Origin: Trematomus loennbergii
Taxonomy: Eukaryota; Chordata; Actinopteri; Perciformes; Nototheniidae
Assembly: GCA_012861695.1 (NCBI GenBank)
Contig: JAAOOA010000002.1
Location: 41,219,300 to 41,283,299 of the forward strand
Direction of reading: 5' to 3'
DNA length: 64,000 nt
Below the pieces are notes generated by a model that saw only the letters and a list, made by a program, of their open reading frames with translations, searched no databases and had not been told where the DNA came from. The translations under genes and the position numbers were made by a program. Below, in pieces: positions 11,223-25,332 of this stretch (positions within the stretch are counted from its first letter, which is position 1; every line of letters begins with the position of its first letter).

Positions 11223-13819
11223 GGTAAATTTGCATCGCTTTAAAGAGTTCAATAGCTGTGGTGCTATATGATCCTGTACTGCACAACTTATTAATAAATG
11301 CATGATCATGAGTCAGTCTGCTTCTTTCTTGCATTTCTTGTTAAGATGATGCTGTTCAAAAGGCTTCTAGTCTCCTCTCAGTACAGGCCATCACTGAAGA
11401 AAGCTCCTTAATGCTTCCCTCATTAGCCTTTCAGCCCATGGTAGTGATACTCCTCTCACTGGCAATGAGTGTGATAAGAGTGCAATTTCCTTTAATGTGT
11501 CTGTCACACATTAACCCTACGTCAAACATAAGCTTTTCTGCCTCCATCTTCGGTATCAAGCTACTTCCAGAAAGCTTTTTAACTGCCGAGGCTGCTGGCA
11601 GGACAACAAACATTAGGGTCGGCCCAACCCTTTGCAGATGTAGATCACGTCCTCGTGCTACCGTTCGGGCAGTTAACAGTCGTTCTTTGGGTATTGTGGT
11701 GAGGTGTAAAGCTGCATGGCCGTCAATCTCTTCCAAGTCTTAGAGGAAAACACTAGCAATTATAACACAAGTCAAATATACCACTAGTCAGACCTTTGCT
11801 CACTGCAGTGCACGCAATGGGAATGTGAGATTAAGTTATGGTGGCACTAATGCTTGAAGCTATATTTGAACAGCATTTGTCTTTATATCAATTTTTTTAA
11901 GTCATTTTTAATTCACAAAAGTATATTAGCTGTATTTAAAGATTCAAAGGATTCAAAAGCGTGTTTGTGAAGATGAGGTTTTGAGGAATGCAGTGGCATG
12001 TAATCAAAATACTCCTCTTGTGCTGTTGTGGAAAGAATGGTTTGACCTAAAGTTACCCTTGGCTGAGTAGTGAGGACTCCAGGAAGCAGGATATTAATTT
12101 GATTGATAGAGATGTTTAATTTATAATGTTAGTAAAATTGAATTGGCCAGCCAGTGCCAGGAAATCATAAAAATGCATATGTTCATATTCTGAGAAAAGT
12201 CCATCACTGCTGAGCCAATATCTCCTGCTTTTTCCAGGTCCAAAGTAACACTAACACAAATGTGAAGACACTTACATCCAGGCTTGGAGAATAACAGATT
12301 ATAAATAACCGGATTACGTCATCAGGATACAAAAACAAGGTAACTGTATTCCCTTAAAGTTAATAAAAAATGATGTTATCAGATTACTGTTACATTTTAT
12401 TACAAGGAGGATTACAATGTTACAGTACATTTTCAAATAGAAATGTGTATGTATTATACAGTAGGTAGATGTACTGCTTGTTTATTGTATTTGGTTCTCA
12501 TTTACGCTACTTTTAATCTTCTTTATTTTAAATATATCTTTTCAATTGCAGTTGGTGAACACCTGTTTTTTTAAACAAAAAAATGTATGTATTAAACTAA
12601 ATAAGCATTTACTTACTCTACTATTCTGTAGGCCTATCCTATCATTCAAACCACATTATGATATTCAATATCTTGGTTTCTTCTTTTCTGAGGTCACATT
12701 GTTCTGTGTCTTACATAATACACTTAAATAGAAAACATATTATTTATATTTCATTTCTCTGTTTTTACTTGCATTGCATTTGATATTGAGGTAATCCAAA
12801 AGTATTGGAAAGTCATCAGATTGCATTACTTTTATATTTTGATACTCAGATTAGGTTACTAATTGAACATCTTTAAAGGCAAATAGATTACATTTGTTTA
12901 CAATACACATGGTTTCTGTTACTTCTGGGCATTTCCTAACTGTTTATTGTTGTTGTCAATGTGGACCCACTGGTTTTTTTCTTATTATTTGTTTGCAATA
13001 GCACTTTTTTATTGTATTATATTATTTATTTTAGTCTATTTCTTGATTTTATTCGCTGTGGAGGATACTGTATGTTTATGTTCTCAAAAAGACTACATCG
13101 GTTTTACTGATTCCTTACACAAATGATCAAAATGTGAGGTGACCTTTTGACTGTTCTGTCCTCTGTAAGCAACTCTTTGGTAAACAAAGTGCAACATTTA
13201 GAAGCTAAAGAGACATTTCCCTCCGGAGATGGTGGAGACCAAAATAGAGCCAAAAGGAGAGTGAATGTGGAAGACACAAAAACAACTCCAAATGTGTGAT
13301 CATTCTATGTCTGTTAGATGTAAACAGGCAACCTTGTGCTAACAGATTAATCATTTTGAATGAATGTATCAGCTGATTATATACAGTATCACATGTTAAT
13401 GTTGTGTTTACAGTTTCTTGTGCTGCCCCAAGTAGGGGAAAAATGAAAGGCCTGCCTTAATAGACAACAAAGATGTTGGAGGATGTGTTATGAATCATTC
13501 GTTCCAAGAACACAGTCTGCTTTGGAAAGTTAAAACATGAAAACAACCACATTTAAACCCAGACAAAAAAGTTTGGTTTATTCAGAGTTTGTCCAAAGAT
13601 CCTTTAGGAAATCTAAAAGGGTTTTGCAAAGGATTATGTAACATGTTTGGAAAAGCCCAGACAAAACTGACATATGATAAACTGTAGATTAAGACAAGTG
13701 CATTCTGAAAGGAATACATATCTTTGTGGATATGGGTGTCCAGTTGCCCTGCTCAGTGAACTGCAATGTTTGGTATAAAGAATTGATAAAGTATATAATT
13801 TAACCATTGCCAATATCAG
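11223..13819. other. Intergenic DNA with one dispersed repeat
   Basis: No coding exon seen. About 12285-12900 looks like a dispersed element: its left part (AACAGATTATAAATAACCGG) and right part carry inverted ATTAC/GTAAT words. The remainder is AT-rich. A 100-codon frame at 11411-11743, with an overlapping antisense frame, has no recognisable motif. Confidence 0.4.
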
Positions 13820-14620
13820 TACGTCTGTTCCCGCATCATTAAACTGGGACTATAGCAGACCGGCAGCAACAAAAATCAATCAGCAAACAACAGTGCCGGC
13901 GTTCACACAGGCCAATCATTGATCCACTGTCATTAAAGCCAGCAAGTCATAATAATGTTTGTTTATCTTGCCTGTCACTTATGACGTGCCTGTATGATTA
14001 CTAATGTGTTGAAACGTTCAAATGTTACAGTAATGGCTAATGGCTGATGTGAGTGATGAAGTGTGTTGGTGGATCGAGCCAATGCCATTAAAACATCGCT
14101 CATCCTTCCCATGTCTTGCTCCTTCCACAGAGGTGAATTAATGGCGGTAATGGCTCGGGGTGGAGTCTGCTGCACCAGCATGTATGTCCTGCCTGATGAA
14201 CCAAGCATCAGCATTTTCACATTATGCAAAATGGGTGGCAGCAACTTTCCTAAAATCGTTTTGCTGCAAATAAGCTAACAACGGGCGAGCCGGACCTGAT
14301 GCATTTAAAGTTTAATTGGCCCTGACATTTTATTGTATTTCCTTCCCACTTTGCTAATTCCCCAGAGAGCTCTGGCCTCGGCTGGTGCCTCATTGGCGAA
14401 ACTTGAGCTCAATCAAGACGATAGACTCCTCCAATAAGGACCTGCTGATTGTGCCGTGTCAGAGATTCTGCCTCCAAGTGGACTTTCAGAGTGGGGGAGA
14501 CGGCTTCACAAAGTCCAATATGTCGTCCAGACGCGCTCATTACGTTTGACAGGGCCACCGCTAATCACGTCTTGGGTTGACGTTGCAGTAACTGATAGCT
14601 AGGTCTGTGGACGTTGCAGA
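13820..14620. promoter_or_regulatory. Candidate conserved non-coding (enhancer-like) block
   Basis: About 800 bp free of recognisable repeats, more GC-balanced than its surroundings and dense in homeodomain- and POU-like words: TTTAATTGG, GCTAATCA, ATTATGCAAA, GATTACTAATG and several CATTA sites. The open frames across it are short and lack domain features. The texture resembles vertebrate conserved non-coding elements in gene deserts. This is inference from composition and motif density; conservation could not be tested here. Confidence 0.3.
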
Positions 14621-15937
14621 TGAGGAAGTGGGGATTTTTACTGCTAATAGGACATTTTGTTCTGTAGTCCTTTGATGTAAAATGTTTAGACTTAACCAGT
14701 GTTAAAGACCTGCAGACACCCAACTGATTATAACAAAAGGGAAGATATAGGAATACTTTACATAGACAAGACTGACCTTACTGTAATGTCTGTCCACTCT
14801 TGTCATGAGGACTGATTTCAAGACCTTTGTTTGTGTCCTGGCATCCTGACAAAAATAAGACTTTGATCAGTGGGTCATAGCCCTGCACCACAGTTTATAG
14901 TGTTATATACATAGTATTTATTGTAGTACAATGTGCATAATTTTACTTTAATTGTTATTCAATTGGGTAATGGACATTGTTACTTTCATATTTTTATATT
15001 AATATCTTTATTTTATTGGTATGTTTTTAATTTAATTTCTCATGTTTACTAAAATATTTGTATTCTATTTCAATGTATATAATATTGGATACTGTTACTT
15101 TAACTCCTGATGTTTATATCTAAACACTGTTGCCCTTAAAGTTGGAATATAATATGTTGTACCTCTTCTCATGAAATGATTGCGGCAATGTGATTTATTC
15201 TTGATAAAGTGTATCTCTTCTCAAACCTTTATTGATCAATCTCTTCCAAACTGAAAATGAAATAGGAATACAATTATTACAACTTTATGGGAAACAGTGT
15301 ACATACAGTACATCTCTATTTATAATTTATTTTAACTTTTTACTGCAATTGTTTCCTCTAACTTATTGCGCGGGTATAAATATTTCTATTCTATTTTCTT
15401 ATTTAGCTTTCATTTTCTTCATTTTAAAAAGAAGCAACTATCACAAAACCCAATTTCCCCTGAGATAAACAAAGTATTAAGATCTGATTATTTGCCTCAC
15501 ATTACTTCTGTGACTGCATGACCTGCTTAAGCTTGGGTTGGTCAAATGCTTTGTGATGATGCATTCAATGTTATAGGTAAATACAACACCTGTTTCCCGT
15601 ACACAATCATTATAAATGATAAATCATTGAAATGTTGAATATTTTATTTTTAAGCATCTGAATTTGAGTCATAGGTTCTCAAATAGAGCCTTGAAATAGA
15701 AAATCATTTTTGCTATATTCATGTATTTTGAGGAGAATTAGGAAGTTCTATGTGCAAGAATAGAAAGGCAGAAGGCTGAGAACAGCGATTTGACATATCA
15801 CAAGAGCTACTTATGTTGGAATGATCGCAACATCATGACACACAGTATGTAGTCATCTTTGTTCCTCTATATGCTTGAATCAGGCAATTTCCCCTAGACC
15901 TTAGAACTCTTGAGTGCAGCAAGTGTGTGTGTCTCAA

Positions 15938-16690
15938 CAATCAATCAATGATCAACCAATGATTTATATAGCCCAATATCACAAATGTTACATTTGTCTC
16001 AGTGGACTTCACAGTTTGTACAGAATATCAGTATGACAATACGACACCCTCTGTCCTTAGACCCTCACATCGTACAAGGAAAAACTTCCAGAGAAAAAGC
16101 CCACAGTTTAAAGGGGAAAATGGGAGAAACCTCAGGGAGAGCAACAGAGGAGGGATCCCTCTCCCAGGAAGGGCAGACGTGCAATAGATGCCGTGTGTAA
16201 ATCGAAGAGATAATACATTTACAACATAGGTAGACCAAATGTTTGGAAATGCATGTGTCTATAATAAGAAGATGAATCCACGGGGATGTCAACAATCCTG
16301 TGGGAGCCATCAGGGAAGTAGTATGATGAGAGTCAGGCAGGACCACAGTGACAGGTTCAGCCACGACTCGAAGTCCAGGACTCAAATACAGGACTCAGGA
16401 TAGAGGATCCAGGACACAGGACCGCAGCAACAGGATCAGCCACGACTCAGGATCCCAGGGTAGATAGACACCAAAAAGAAATTTGGGGGAAGCTGGGTTA
16501 TTCGGAACATGAGAGTACACAGGTACAGAGAGACAGAAGGAAGAAGTAAGGTGTCCCCCGACAGTCTAAGCCTATAGCAGCAAAACTAACGTGTCTACGT
16601 ACATGGACTCCCTTAGGATAGGTTGAGGGAAAAGTAACAATCTGAGCAAACGCCTCCTAATGTTACGCTATAAACCTCTTATCTAGAAAC
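15938..16690. repeat. Dispersed teleost repeat (retroelement-like)
   Basis: Begins with ATCAATCAATGATCAACCAA-type repeats and TTTATATAGCCCAATATCACA, then CTCTGTCCTTAGACCCTCACA, GAGGGATCCCTCTCCCAGGA and GACAGTCTAAGCCTATAGCAGC. I recognise this order of blocks as a high-copy teleost interspersed repeat. The two overlapping 60-70 codon frames inside it are shadows of the repeat. The exact family name is not asserted. Confidence 0.65.
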
Positions 16691-18219
16691 CTATGAATCA
16701 ACACAGATGTTTTCACATAATAAGTGAAGGTAGAGCTGGAAAAAGTGGTGCCTCATAAAGTGTTGAGGTTTTACAGTGGAAACGATCTTGTGTTAAAGTT
16801 ACCAAAGCAGGTACACAGAGAAGATGTGTTGAGTTTACACTAAATGGGGAAAGACGGAATAAAAAAGTAGTGTTTTGAGCTTCTTTCAGTGTTTTGTATT
16901 TGCAGCGTTTCTTTTGTGCAACGACCATGTACCTATTTGTCAAGTTGTTGAATGTTTTCTAAATGTTGCGCATGTGTTGTCAAGTTGGTGAAGATGTTTC
17001 TTCATTTGCATGTGTTTTGGCACATTCATGTTTTTATATTTGCATCATTTTTGAATTTACAAGATTATACACAGCCTTACTTCACCTCCGCTCAGACAGT
17101 TTATTGCCGGGACAACTGCACAGGAGATTGCATTATTCTGCTCAGAAAAAGCTATTTTAGTCAATCTTCAAATTATGTTAAGGCTGCACAACAACTTCAC
17201 CTAATCCCAGCAACAATTAGAAAACAAGCCACATCAAATGTATATTAGACCCATTTAGAAAAAAAATGTTTACGGTATCAGCTCTGTCAACTCTAAAACA
17301 ATCTATTGCACAGTACAGCCCACTGTCTTGTACTGCTTTAACCTGTAGCTGTCTTTATGCCATTTAATATGTATATTTTGTTTGAATCAGGTGAAAAATA
17401 GCCTCTTGGCTCACTCATTTACAGAAATGTCCAGAAATGTGCACTGTCCCTGTAAAAATAGACAAATAAAAAAGAATAAATAAAATAAATATATAAGACT
17501 GACTAAGTTTTTTTTCTTTTTTATTACTGAGCATCTTTTGAACGTGCCTACAGATAATATGCCATTAAAGGTTATTTCCATTACATCCTCAATAAACTTT
17601 CCCCTCACCCTCCATCACAACCCACAGAGCTCCAATCCCGCACAATCCAGCAGGATATGTGCTGACACAGCTAAATGTTGACATACTTACAACTGAGCAT
17701 ACCGACTTTTTTTTCTCCACTTCCTCTTAACTAGCAAACACGTTTCAAAAGCTACTTTGGGGAAGTTGAAACAAGGACCTAAATATTACAAGGGTCTGAC
17801 AACATGTGAATGTTTCCATTGCCCTGCAGCTAGACAAGAGGCAGCATGTTGAAATATTACACAACACTGATGTGTAACTCAAGTAATGAAACATCTTCAG
17901 ACCAACAGCATTAGTGTTGTAGAAAAATATTCAATTGTTTGACTTCACCGCCTGACTGGGCACAACAACGCCAAGATGTTTGACGTGATTAGAACAAACT
18001 CTGCAACAAGAGCTTAATAGAAAAACTCAACTGACCCATAATGCTTTGCATCTCCTTATGCTGGTGAGCAAGTTTTGCCAGACTGCAACAGAGCACATGG
18101 GAACTCACATATTAATACATTACATTGTGTATATTATCATAAGTTAAGCGACAAGCTTATAAAGTAATTCAAATAAACCCAGTTTTACCAAGTGCCACAC
18201 TGAAGTGATGAACACGTGC

Positions 18220-18790
18220 CATTGGCCAAATGAGTACTTTTACTTTTGTTACTTAAATAATTTTTTGATTGAGGCCCTATTATGCTTTTTCGGGTTTTCC
18301 TTCCTATAGTGTGTTATATATATATATATATATATATATATGTTTTAGTGCATGTAAATGGTCTGCAAAACTTAAATCCCTGTGTTCCCTCCCAAACACT
18401 CCCCCCACCTGCCTGAAACGCTTCCATTGGACTCCTTTGTTTACTTCTGAAACAAAGTGACACCACTATGTAACACTCGAGCTTCTATTGGCTAATGCTC
18501 CAACACATTGTACATTATATGCTAAGAGGCGGGACATCTCTAAGCGGTTGACCAATTACAACAGATCCGGTCAGTTACCCATCAGAACAGACTGGGCTCT
18601 GGTTTCAGACAGAGGGTGAAAAGAGGTCACATGTCACTGTAGAGGCACAAGATACAAATATAAACCTGGAAATGAGCCCAATAGCGCTCTTTTTGCAGGA
18701 CTTTTACTTGTAACTGAGTATCTTTACACTTTAGTACTGCTACTTTTACTTAAGTTAACAATCTGAGTACTTCTCCTCTGCTGTTTGTAA
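18220..18790. mobile_element. Family A fragment interrupted by a family B element
   Basis: Family A words (GAGTACTTTTACTTTTG) occur at 18231-18260, then a family B element (start GGCCCTATTATGC) runs to about 18690, then family A resumes (GGACTTTTACTTGTAACTGA). Family B carries the diagnostic block CCCAGTCTGCTCTGATTGG or close variants, CAGACAGAGGGTGAAAAGAGG, and a conserved GCATGTAAATGGTCTGCAAA. It includes a TA microsatellite. Insertion boundaries here are degraded. Confidence 0.65.
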
Positions 18791-19699
18791 CGCTTCTGTA
18801 GTTTAGCCCTAGGCAGTAGTAAAACACTACACAATTGCTCTGAATCTAAAACATTTCTGCTTTATCACCATAATCAGAAAACATCCCATTTACATCGTTT
18901 CAGTGTCCTAACTTAATTTCAAACCATGTAAAAGGCTTCTTCCCTTTCAATAAAAACAAAGTATATAAAATAAATACAAATAAAGGCTTCTTCCCTATCA
19001 CACCTGTAATATTTGTTTAGAATCTGCACCCATGGTCTCTGAGATATCTGTATTTAATCACAGAAAGGGTGTCAGGAGATAGGAATGGAAGAATGTGATG
19101 AGTGCTGTGGTGAGCTCTCCACTCATCTGAACTTTGACTGAACTCCTATTGAGAAAGAGAAGAGCGAGGGATTAAAAACGGTGCAGAGGCTTTGTTATCT
19201 GCCATAACTGTTCGCCGACAGGAAGCAAGTGAGGCGAAGAGACAGACAGAGAGAGGGTGAGATATGACAACAGCATGATTCAGGACTCACAAATCAACCC
19301 TCTGCAGACCCACAAAGGTCTAACTGAAAACAAAGAAATGAATTAAGCGTGTAAAGGCGCTCGGTGAGTCACAGTCTGTGGGTGTTCAGTGATAGCAGAT
19401 GAAAAACAGCTTGAGGTAAAAAGCTCATACTGCTACATACTCAGGAAAGCAGGTCATATTCGATATCCATTCTGCTAGGTAAACCTGCTCTATGGCCTTA
19501 CTCATTACACATACGAATGGCCCCCCCTTGAGAATCAGGCAAATATACATCTATTTAATAATAAACATATTGTAAAGATTAAGTATTGTTTTAATGGAAC
19601 CACCAAGGTACACATCACAATCTGAAATGAATCCCTATCACATGATGGCTGACAAAGTGTCTCTGAATTTTCAGAACCAAAAACAGGCCGACACTGTTG

Positions 19700-19905
19700 T
19701 GGTTGATAAACCAGTAAGAGATGTCCCGCCCCTTAGCCTATCACGTGTCATGTGTTGGAGCGCTAGCCGATAGGAGTGCAAGTGTTACATAGTGATGTCA
19801 TAATGTTACAGAAGTAAACAAAGGTACAAATGTGCACAAAAACCTATAACACACTACAGGAAAGAGAAAACCCCCCAAAAAGCATAATACGTCATCTTTA
19901 AAATA
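19700..19905. mobile_element. Family B miniature element, partial
   Basis: Shares with the copies at 18.3, 31.2, 37.3 and 42.8 kb the blocks GAGATGTCCCGCC, TGTTGGAGCGCTAG and TAACACACTACAGGAAA, ending in AAAAAGCATAATA followed by CTTTAA, which fits the TTAA boundary of the family. Only one half of the element is present. Confidence 0.65.
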
Positions 19906-20563
19906 TAAATGGCACTGCTTTTGTCTTCATATACTGGACGAATGTCGTGTCATCCTAAACATCATGTATCGCAGTAGTAATCTGGACAGGGCGTGGGAGT
20001 TTTTACACTTTTATTCTAGGTGTTAACACCAAAAAGAGAAAACTTCATTTTAACCCTCATTTTAGCTGCAGGATAACATACACTGTATGAGGTTCTACAC
20101 GTAAAATATTTTATGATAAAGATGTATAAAGAAGAAGAATTTAAACATTTTGTAAGGCTTGTCTGATATGCAGATATGCTATGAAAGTGATCTGTTGATA
20201 TTTCATGTATAGATGTATAATTATATAGGAATATAAAAGTTTTATTACGCATAAAAAGCACATGAATGAAAACCAGCCAGGTGATTATGTCCTCAGCTGG
20301 AGGACAGTACATATGGCCTGCACCTGCATGTGTGTGGAATATATTGCAGTGAGCAGACATCCTGTTTTTTCTGAGCAGACACACAGTGTCCTGATTCATC
20401 TCTGATGTTCTGCATATGTCCTGATTTCAGCTGCCAATCCTCCAAAAACACCAGCGCAGTACTATTTTTAAATGTATCCCTCACAGTCCCACCCACATAT
20501 GGAACAACAGATTCAGAGCAGAGTTATGGGCCTGGAAATCTGCCACTCTCACCTGTTGTGCTG

Positions 20564-20577
20564 GTTGCCATGACAAC
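20564..20577. promoter_or_regulatory. X-box-like RFX site
   Basis: GTTGCCATGACAAC fits the RFX X-box pattern of two half-sites, GTNRCC and RGYAAC, with a one-base departure in the second half. It lies in intergenic DNA with no assigned gene. RFX factors bind such sites in ciliary-gene promoters and conserved non-coding DNA; function here is inference. Confidence 0.4.
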
Positions 20578-23500
20578 AATGCAGCAATAAATGTTGGCCC
20601 ATTCATCGCATACAGCGGTTTTTCCTTTAAGTTACCAAACAGGGTAACATCAGTCAAGCCTAATGGATGTTGTTTTACTGAAGAACTCCATCAAATGTAC
20701 CTGTTTCTCCGTTTGGACTATTCTATAGCAAGACATCTCTTAACTCAACAACGTTTTAATGCTTGAACATATGTTTATTTTCTGTGATGGAAAAAATGTG
20801 GTCCCAGGTGTAGGCTACTGTGTGGTGAACTGAACACACACCTGAAATAATAAAACATCTGAAACTAGATTTGTAACCCTCTTCAACGCACACAATTGGT
20901 TAACTGCTAATGTTAGCATTTTAGAGGTAAAGTCAGTTGATCACCAGTCTGCAGGGTTCCTCCTCTGAAAGTGAATACCAAACGTGATGCCAATCTTTCT
21001 CATTTATTCCAACATATCCCAGTCTGGACCAAAAATATATAAAACTTTACAACCCAGCCCTCCCTGTCAGCCCATGAGCTTGGCTTGGTTATTTATTGTG
21101 ATATAGTAAATATTTTCACACATTCTGCAGTATATTAATCCTGGAGCATTAGGGCCACAGGGAGTTCCAAATCCAGCCTTGAGTAATGCCCTGTATGGAA
21201 TGGCTCAGCTCGACTACAATCAGATAAACCCCCCCAGTTTAGGCGGGATCAACAGCTGATCACTGCCACCTGACTCTGCCTTCACATCATATTCAATGTG
21301 ATACTTGCTGAATCCTTTTATAGGCAATCAAAAAAGGAATGTACGAGTATGCATAGGTCAAATGTATGGCAAAGCGTACCAAGTTATTTTTGTGGGCTGC
21401 AAATCTGGGTCAAGTGAAAATAAATTCCAGCTGATTGTGAGGGTAACTTGGCTATTTACAGGTCATGGGTTTGTGCAGAATGTTACAAATTGTATTTTAA
21501 CCTAACCTTTAAATATTGCGTCATTTAACGCAGACGTTGTGGTGATACTTGGAAAACTACCCGGTACTATCTATAAAACTGAGCACAACAAGTTCAAAGA
21601 GACGTGTCGTACCATGCAGCTGAAATGCCACATATATGTCTAATTAGTCTTGTAATAGTAGTATACGTCCAAAACAAACCAAACCAAATACAGACAACGT
21701 TGACAAAAAACCCTTTGGACATTGAAGTGATTTTTTTATTCTGCAACAACAATAAAACCTAACATAAAATATGGACTAAACTTTGTGGCACCCACATTTT
21801 ATATGAGATGACAAAGGTTGTTAGCTGGGTTCTTCCTACCCCGGAGTAGTGTAAATAGTCATTAGTAAATACAAAATGACAGATATTTACAAAGATACCA
21901 GCTGACATCAGCAGCTATGGAAACATGGAAGGTTCCTGCCCCAGGAAGTCATGGATATTACGATGTTTGTCAAACAACCTTAATCTAAGCAGATCGATGC
22001 ACTAATGAGAGGCACCATCCGCTTACAGCTGGTGACGTACAGCCTGACAGACGGTAAACAAGCCAGAACTTCTAATTCAATCAATATTCCAGGCTGAAAT
22101 GTGTGTCCAATAAAACACACATCCACATTTTATTGGTGCATGAAAATATCAAAATATAACTTCCCACAATATTTGCAAGGAGACAGTGCGGCCCATTGCT
22201 TAATGGATCAATTGATAAGGTACCACTTTGGCTACATTTCTTTATTCTCGGTTACTCTTGTTTTAAAAAAAGCAAACTTGTAGTTTATCACCTTCAATGA
22301 GCAGTAATTCAGGATATTACAATTAAGATTCATTCTTTAAAAATTTACATTTTCTAAGTTACCTCTCATGCATCTGGCCATGTATTCAGATAGTTGTATT
22401 TTCCTATTGATTGTAATGCTCTCACTGTATAGTACAATGGGGGTCAATTATATTTAGTTTGTAATGCTTCGAGCTTAAAGAAAAAGGCATTTGAAAAACA
22501 CAAGAAAACATTTCTAGGAGCAATGTCACAGTCACAATTGAGTTTTTCAAAAGCCACAAAACAAAGTAACACCCACAGTGAAACCACATGGCTATGACTT
22601 TTACCATTCCTAATCCTCCATGACTTTTAGACGAAACAATTGTGACTTTGCTTCACTGGGATTTTTTTTTAACACCTAACCCATTCTAAAATAGCACTCT
22701 AAATTAGGCAGAGTAGCAGCGATACTGTGCAAATAAAAGTGAATGTAATTTGTTTGCCTGGTACTCTAACAATACCATCATCCCTTATAAGTCAATTGCT
22801 AATGTTGACTTATTTCATGAAACAACAGGCTGCTTTTTTAAAATCTTTTATAGATGTTTTGATTTTCCATAAACCTTGTTGAAGGAGGGTTTAGCAAAAT
22901 ATCATGATCAAAGTTATTTATTACTTGTATTTATGCACATGAATCATTAGAAACTTTGAATAAAACATACCTCTCAGGTGATAAGATGCTAAAATAGCCT
23001 CATTCATAGTGGCAGGAGTTTCTGTGAAATCCACACATATATGAAAAGAGTCCAGAAACCGGACATTTCTGAGCAGTGCTGCTGAGAACAAGCCCCCCCC
23101 TCCTACAACAGTGAGGAGGGGGGGGGGGGGGTTGGTGAAGACCCATGGGTGAGATGAAAGAGACCCCTCACATAAACACGCTCAACAGATGTTGCTTTGC
23201 ACGGATCTTATTACTCAGTCAAATGCATGTTTAGATGATCATCAAATCAAAATGTAACCCATTGTTTGTTTAAAATCGATACGGAAAGCTAAAGCACGCT
23301 TTTATTCAAAATGCTGATGAAGGATGTAATTGTGAGGTCGCTGGAAAAAGCTGCAGCTCCAAGGTGACGGCACACCATTCCAATTGTATGATTAATTCAT
23401 CAAAAGTGATGTTCTGAGCAGCTCAAAACTCAATGACTCAGTGTAGGGTTTCAAGGAAAATCTCAAACAGAGTAAAACTACTGGGTGTTGTCGTGACAAG

Positions 23501-25242
23501 TGTTGTCAACAACATGGGCTTCAGCATGGAAGAGATTTCCCAGGAATGGTTTGATAAGGTCTAAACTCCTGGAGCGATAAAACATCAGCGTGCAGCTCGC
23601 AGGCAGAGTTCCAGGAAGGATAAATAAAGCATACATTTCAATAACAGCTAACCCACTTGGAACAAAAAGGACTGTTAGCATTAATTCTGTCCTCAGCGGG
23701 GAGTAGGATTCCCACTCTGCTGCCAGAACTGACAGCGGGATCATCCACACCTACACCATCATGTCTGGACAAGCATCAGTGTTCCGGATGAGAAGCACAC
23801 TGGTTGCACAGACTTCAACAATAGAAGACATTTCAGACTTCACATTTAAAGCCCCAAAGTATTACTTTTTTTGTGGTCATGGTAGAATTAATTGAAACAG
23901 GTTTTTTTAATTGATAAAAGCGCCACAGTGTCTGTTCTGAAAGTACATCTGGAGGTGCCAAAGTAACACCTTTTCCAATTCTACACATTTAGATTGCAAT
24001 CTTAGCCTGATAACAGGACTGACTTGTCTTTTGCCTCACACTTCAAATATTCAGACTGACATTTGACTCGTATGTGTCCTTTGTATAAAAATGAGTGAAA
24101 AAGTGAGACAGATGATCAAGTATTACTGGATAAGCATCACGTCGATTGATTTATTATAGAGAATAGGATACCTTGTTCAAAGATGGTACCCCAATCATTC
24201 CTATGAAAAATGGCTCACCCTACAGAAGCCTGGTATGAATGTGTGAAATGATAAAAACGATGGATGATGGCGGTGTGGTTCACTGAACATCTCAGGTGGT
24301 GTGCATATTAAAACACAGGATCCAAAGGCTGTTTAACATTTTAATACAGTCAAGGCTGGTAGATGAATCGTGGATGGTAAAAGATGGATGTAGATAGATG
24401 ATTTTTTTTCTATAATGACATATTACAGGTCAGGTTTATGACAACAAAATAATCCTAAATAAGGCTGTCAAGCAGTTACATCATGAATGCATCCACAGAA
24501 ATAAATTGCTGCCTTTTCCTCACAGAGGAAAACATAATTTGGGATCTAGCAAAACAAGTAACAAAAACAATCTGTTTATTCTGAAATCTAAATATTTTAT
24601 ATCAAATATTCAAGGTACAAACAGGTGTAAAGTCCATGTGAAAACTCAATCCTTTCCTTTGTTCTGCCTGCCGTTTTTGGAGGGAAAGAAAGGAGTGACA
24701 GGCCTGAAAGGGCAGGGTTATACAGGCTTGGGTAGGGAGTGGTCTATCTTGACCGCCTGGTGATGCAGGTAGAGAGGAGACTTGTGATTTTTAACAATAG
24801 TTGCTGAAAATGGGTTGCCCATTCTTCAATTTTGTAAAACCATAAGCAATTCCAACAATGTCCTATCCGTGTAAACCAGGGGCTAGTTTAACCATATTAA
24901 AGCATATACAAATTGACATTGGCTTTACGATGTGATATTCATCAATAAGTGGGGCAGCTTCAGCAAACAATGTATTTTTTATGGGCTAATCCTAAAGAGT
25001 AAAAACACATTTTAAATAAAGTAAAGGTGGATTTATACTTGTGCATTTAGGGTTAACAAAATACACACCTAGCTGACAGACACTCATCTGGCCTGATATT
25101 GTGCCACACAGTCGAGTGCTGAACACATAAGGTGTTGCACCATTTTCTTTTCGACCCATCAGGAAATGCAGTCATGTGTTTGTGTCTCCTTTAGTTTATG
25201 GCCTAAGTCAGGCAAGAACCAGTGTGTTTAGACATTAAAACT

Positions 25243-25248
25243 TTTATT
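25243..25248 (-). promoter_or_regulatory. Possible poly(A) signal of the ZP3-like gene
   Basis: AATAAA on the minus strand, 85 bp downstream of the TGA. It would allow the two-exon transcript to terminate; it could also be chance in AT-rich DNA. Confidence 0.4.
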
Positions 25249-25332
25249 GTGCTTTGCCATTAAACATAAAACTTTTTCTTTTTTTAAAAAGTAAATTCAA
25301 GTGGGTTTCTGCAGGTCGGTCCAGCTCTCAGC

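Larger units (their letters stand above)
14621..25332. other. Intergenic DNA upstream of the ZP3-like gene's 3' end
   Basis: About 10.7 kb with no exon recognised. It contains a dispersed repeat (15938-16690), nested family A/B elements near 18.2-18.8 kb, a family B copy at 19.7-19.9 kb, a TA microsatellite at 18314-18341 and an X-box at 20564. Exons coding for the C-terminal half of a ZP module were looked for downstream of the ZP3-like gene (toward lower coordinates) and none was recognised. Confidence 0.4.
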
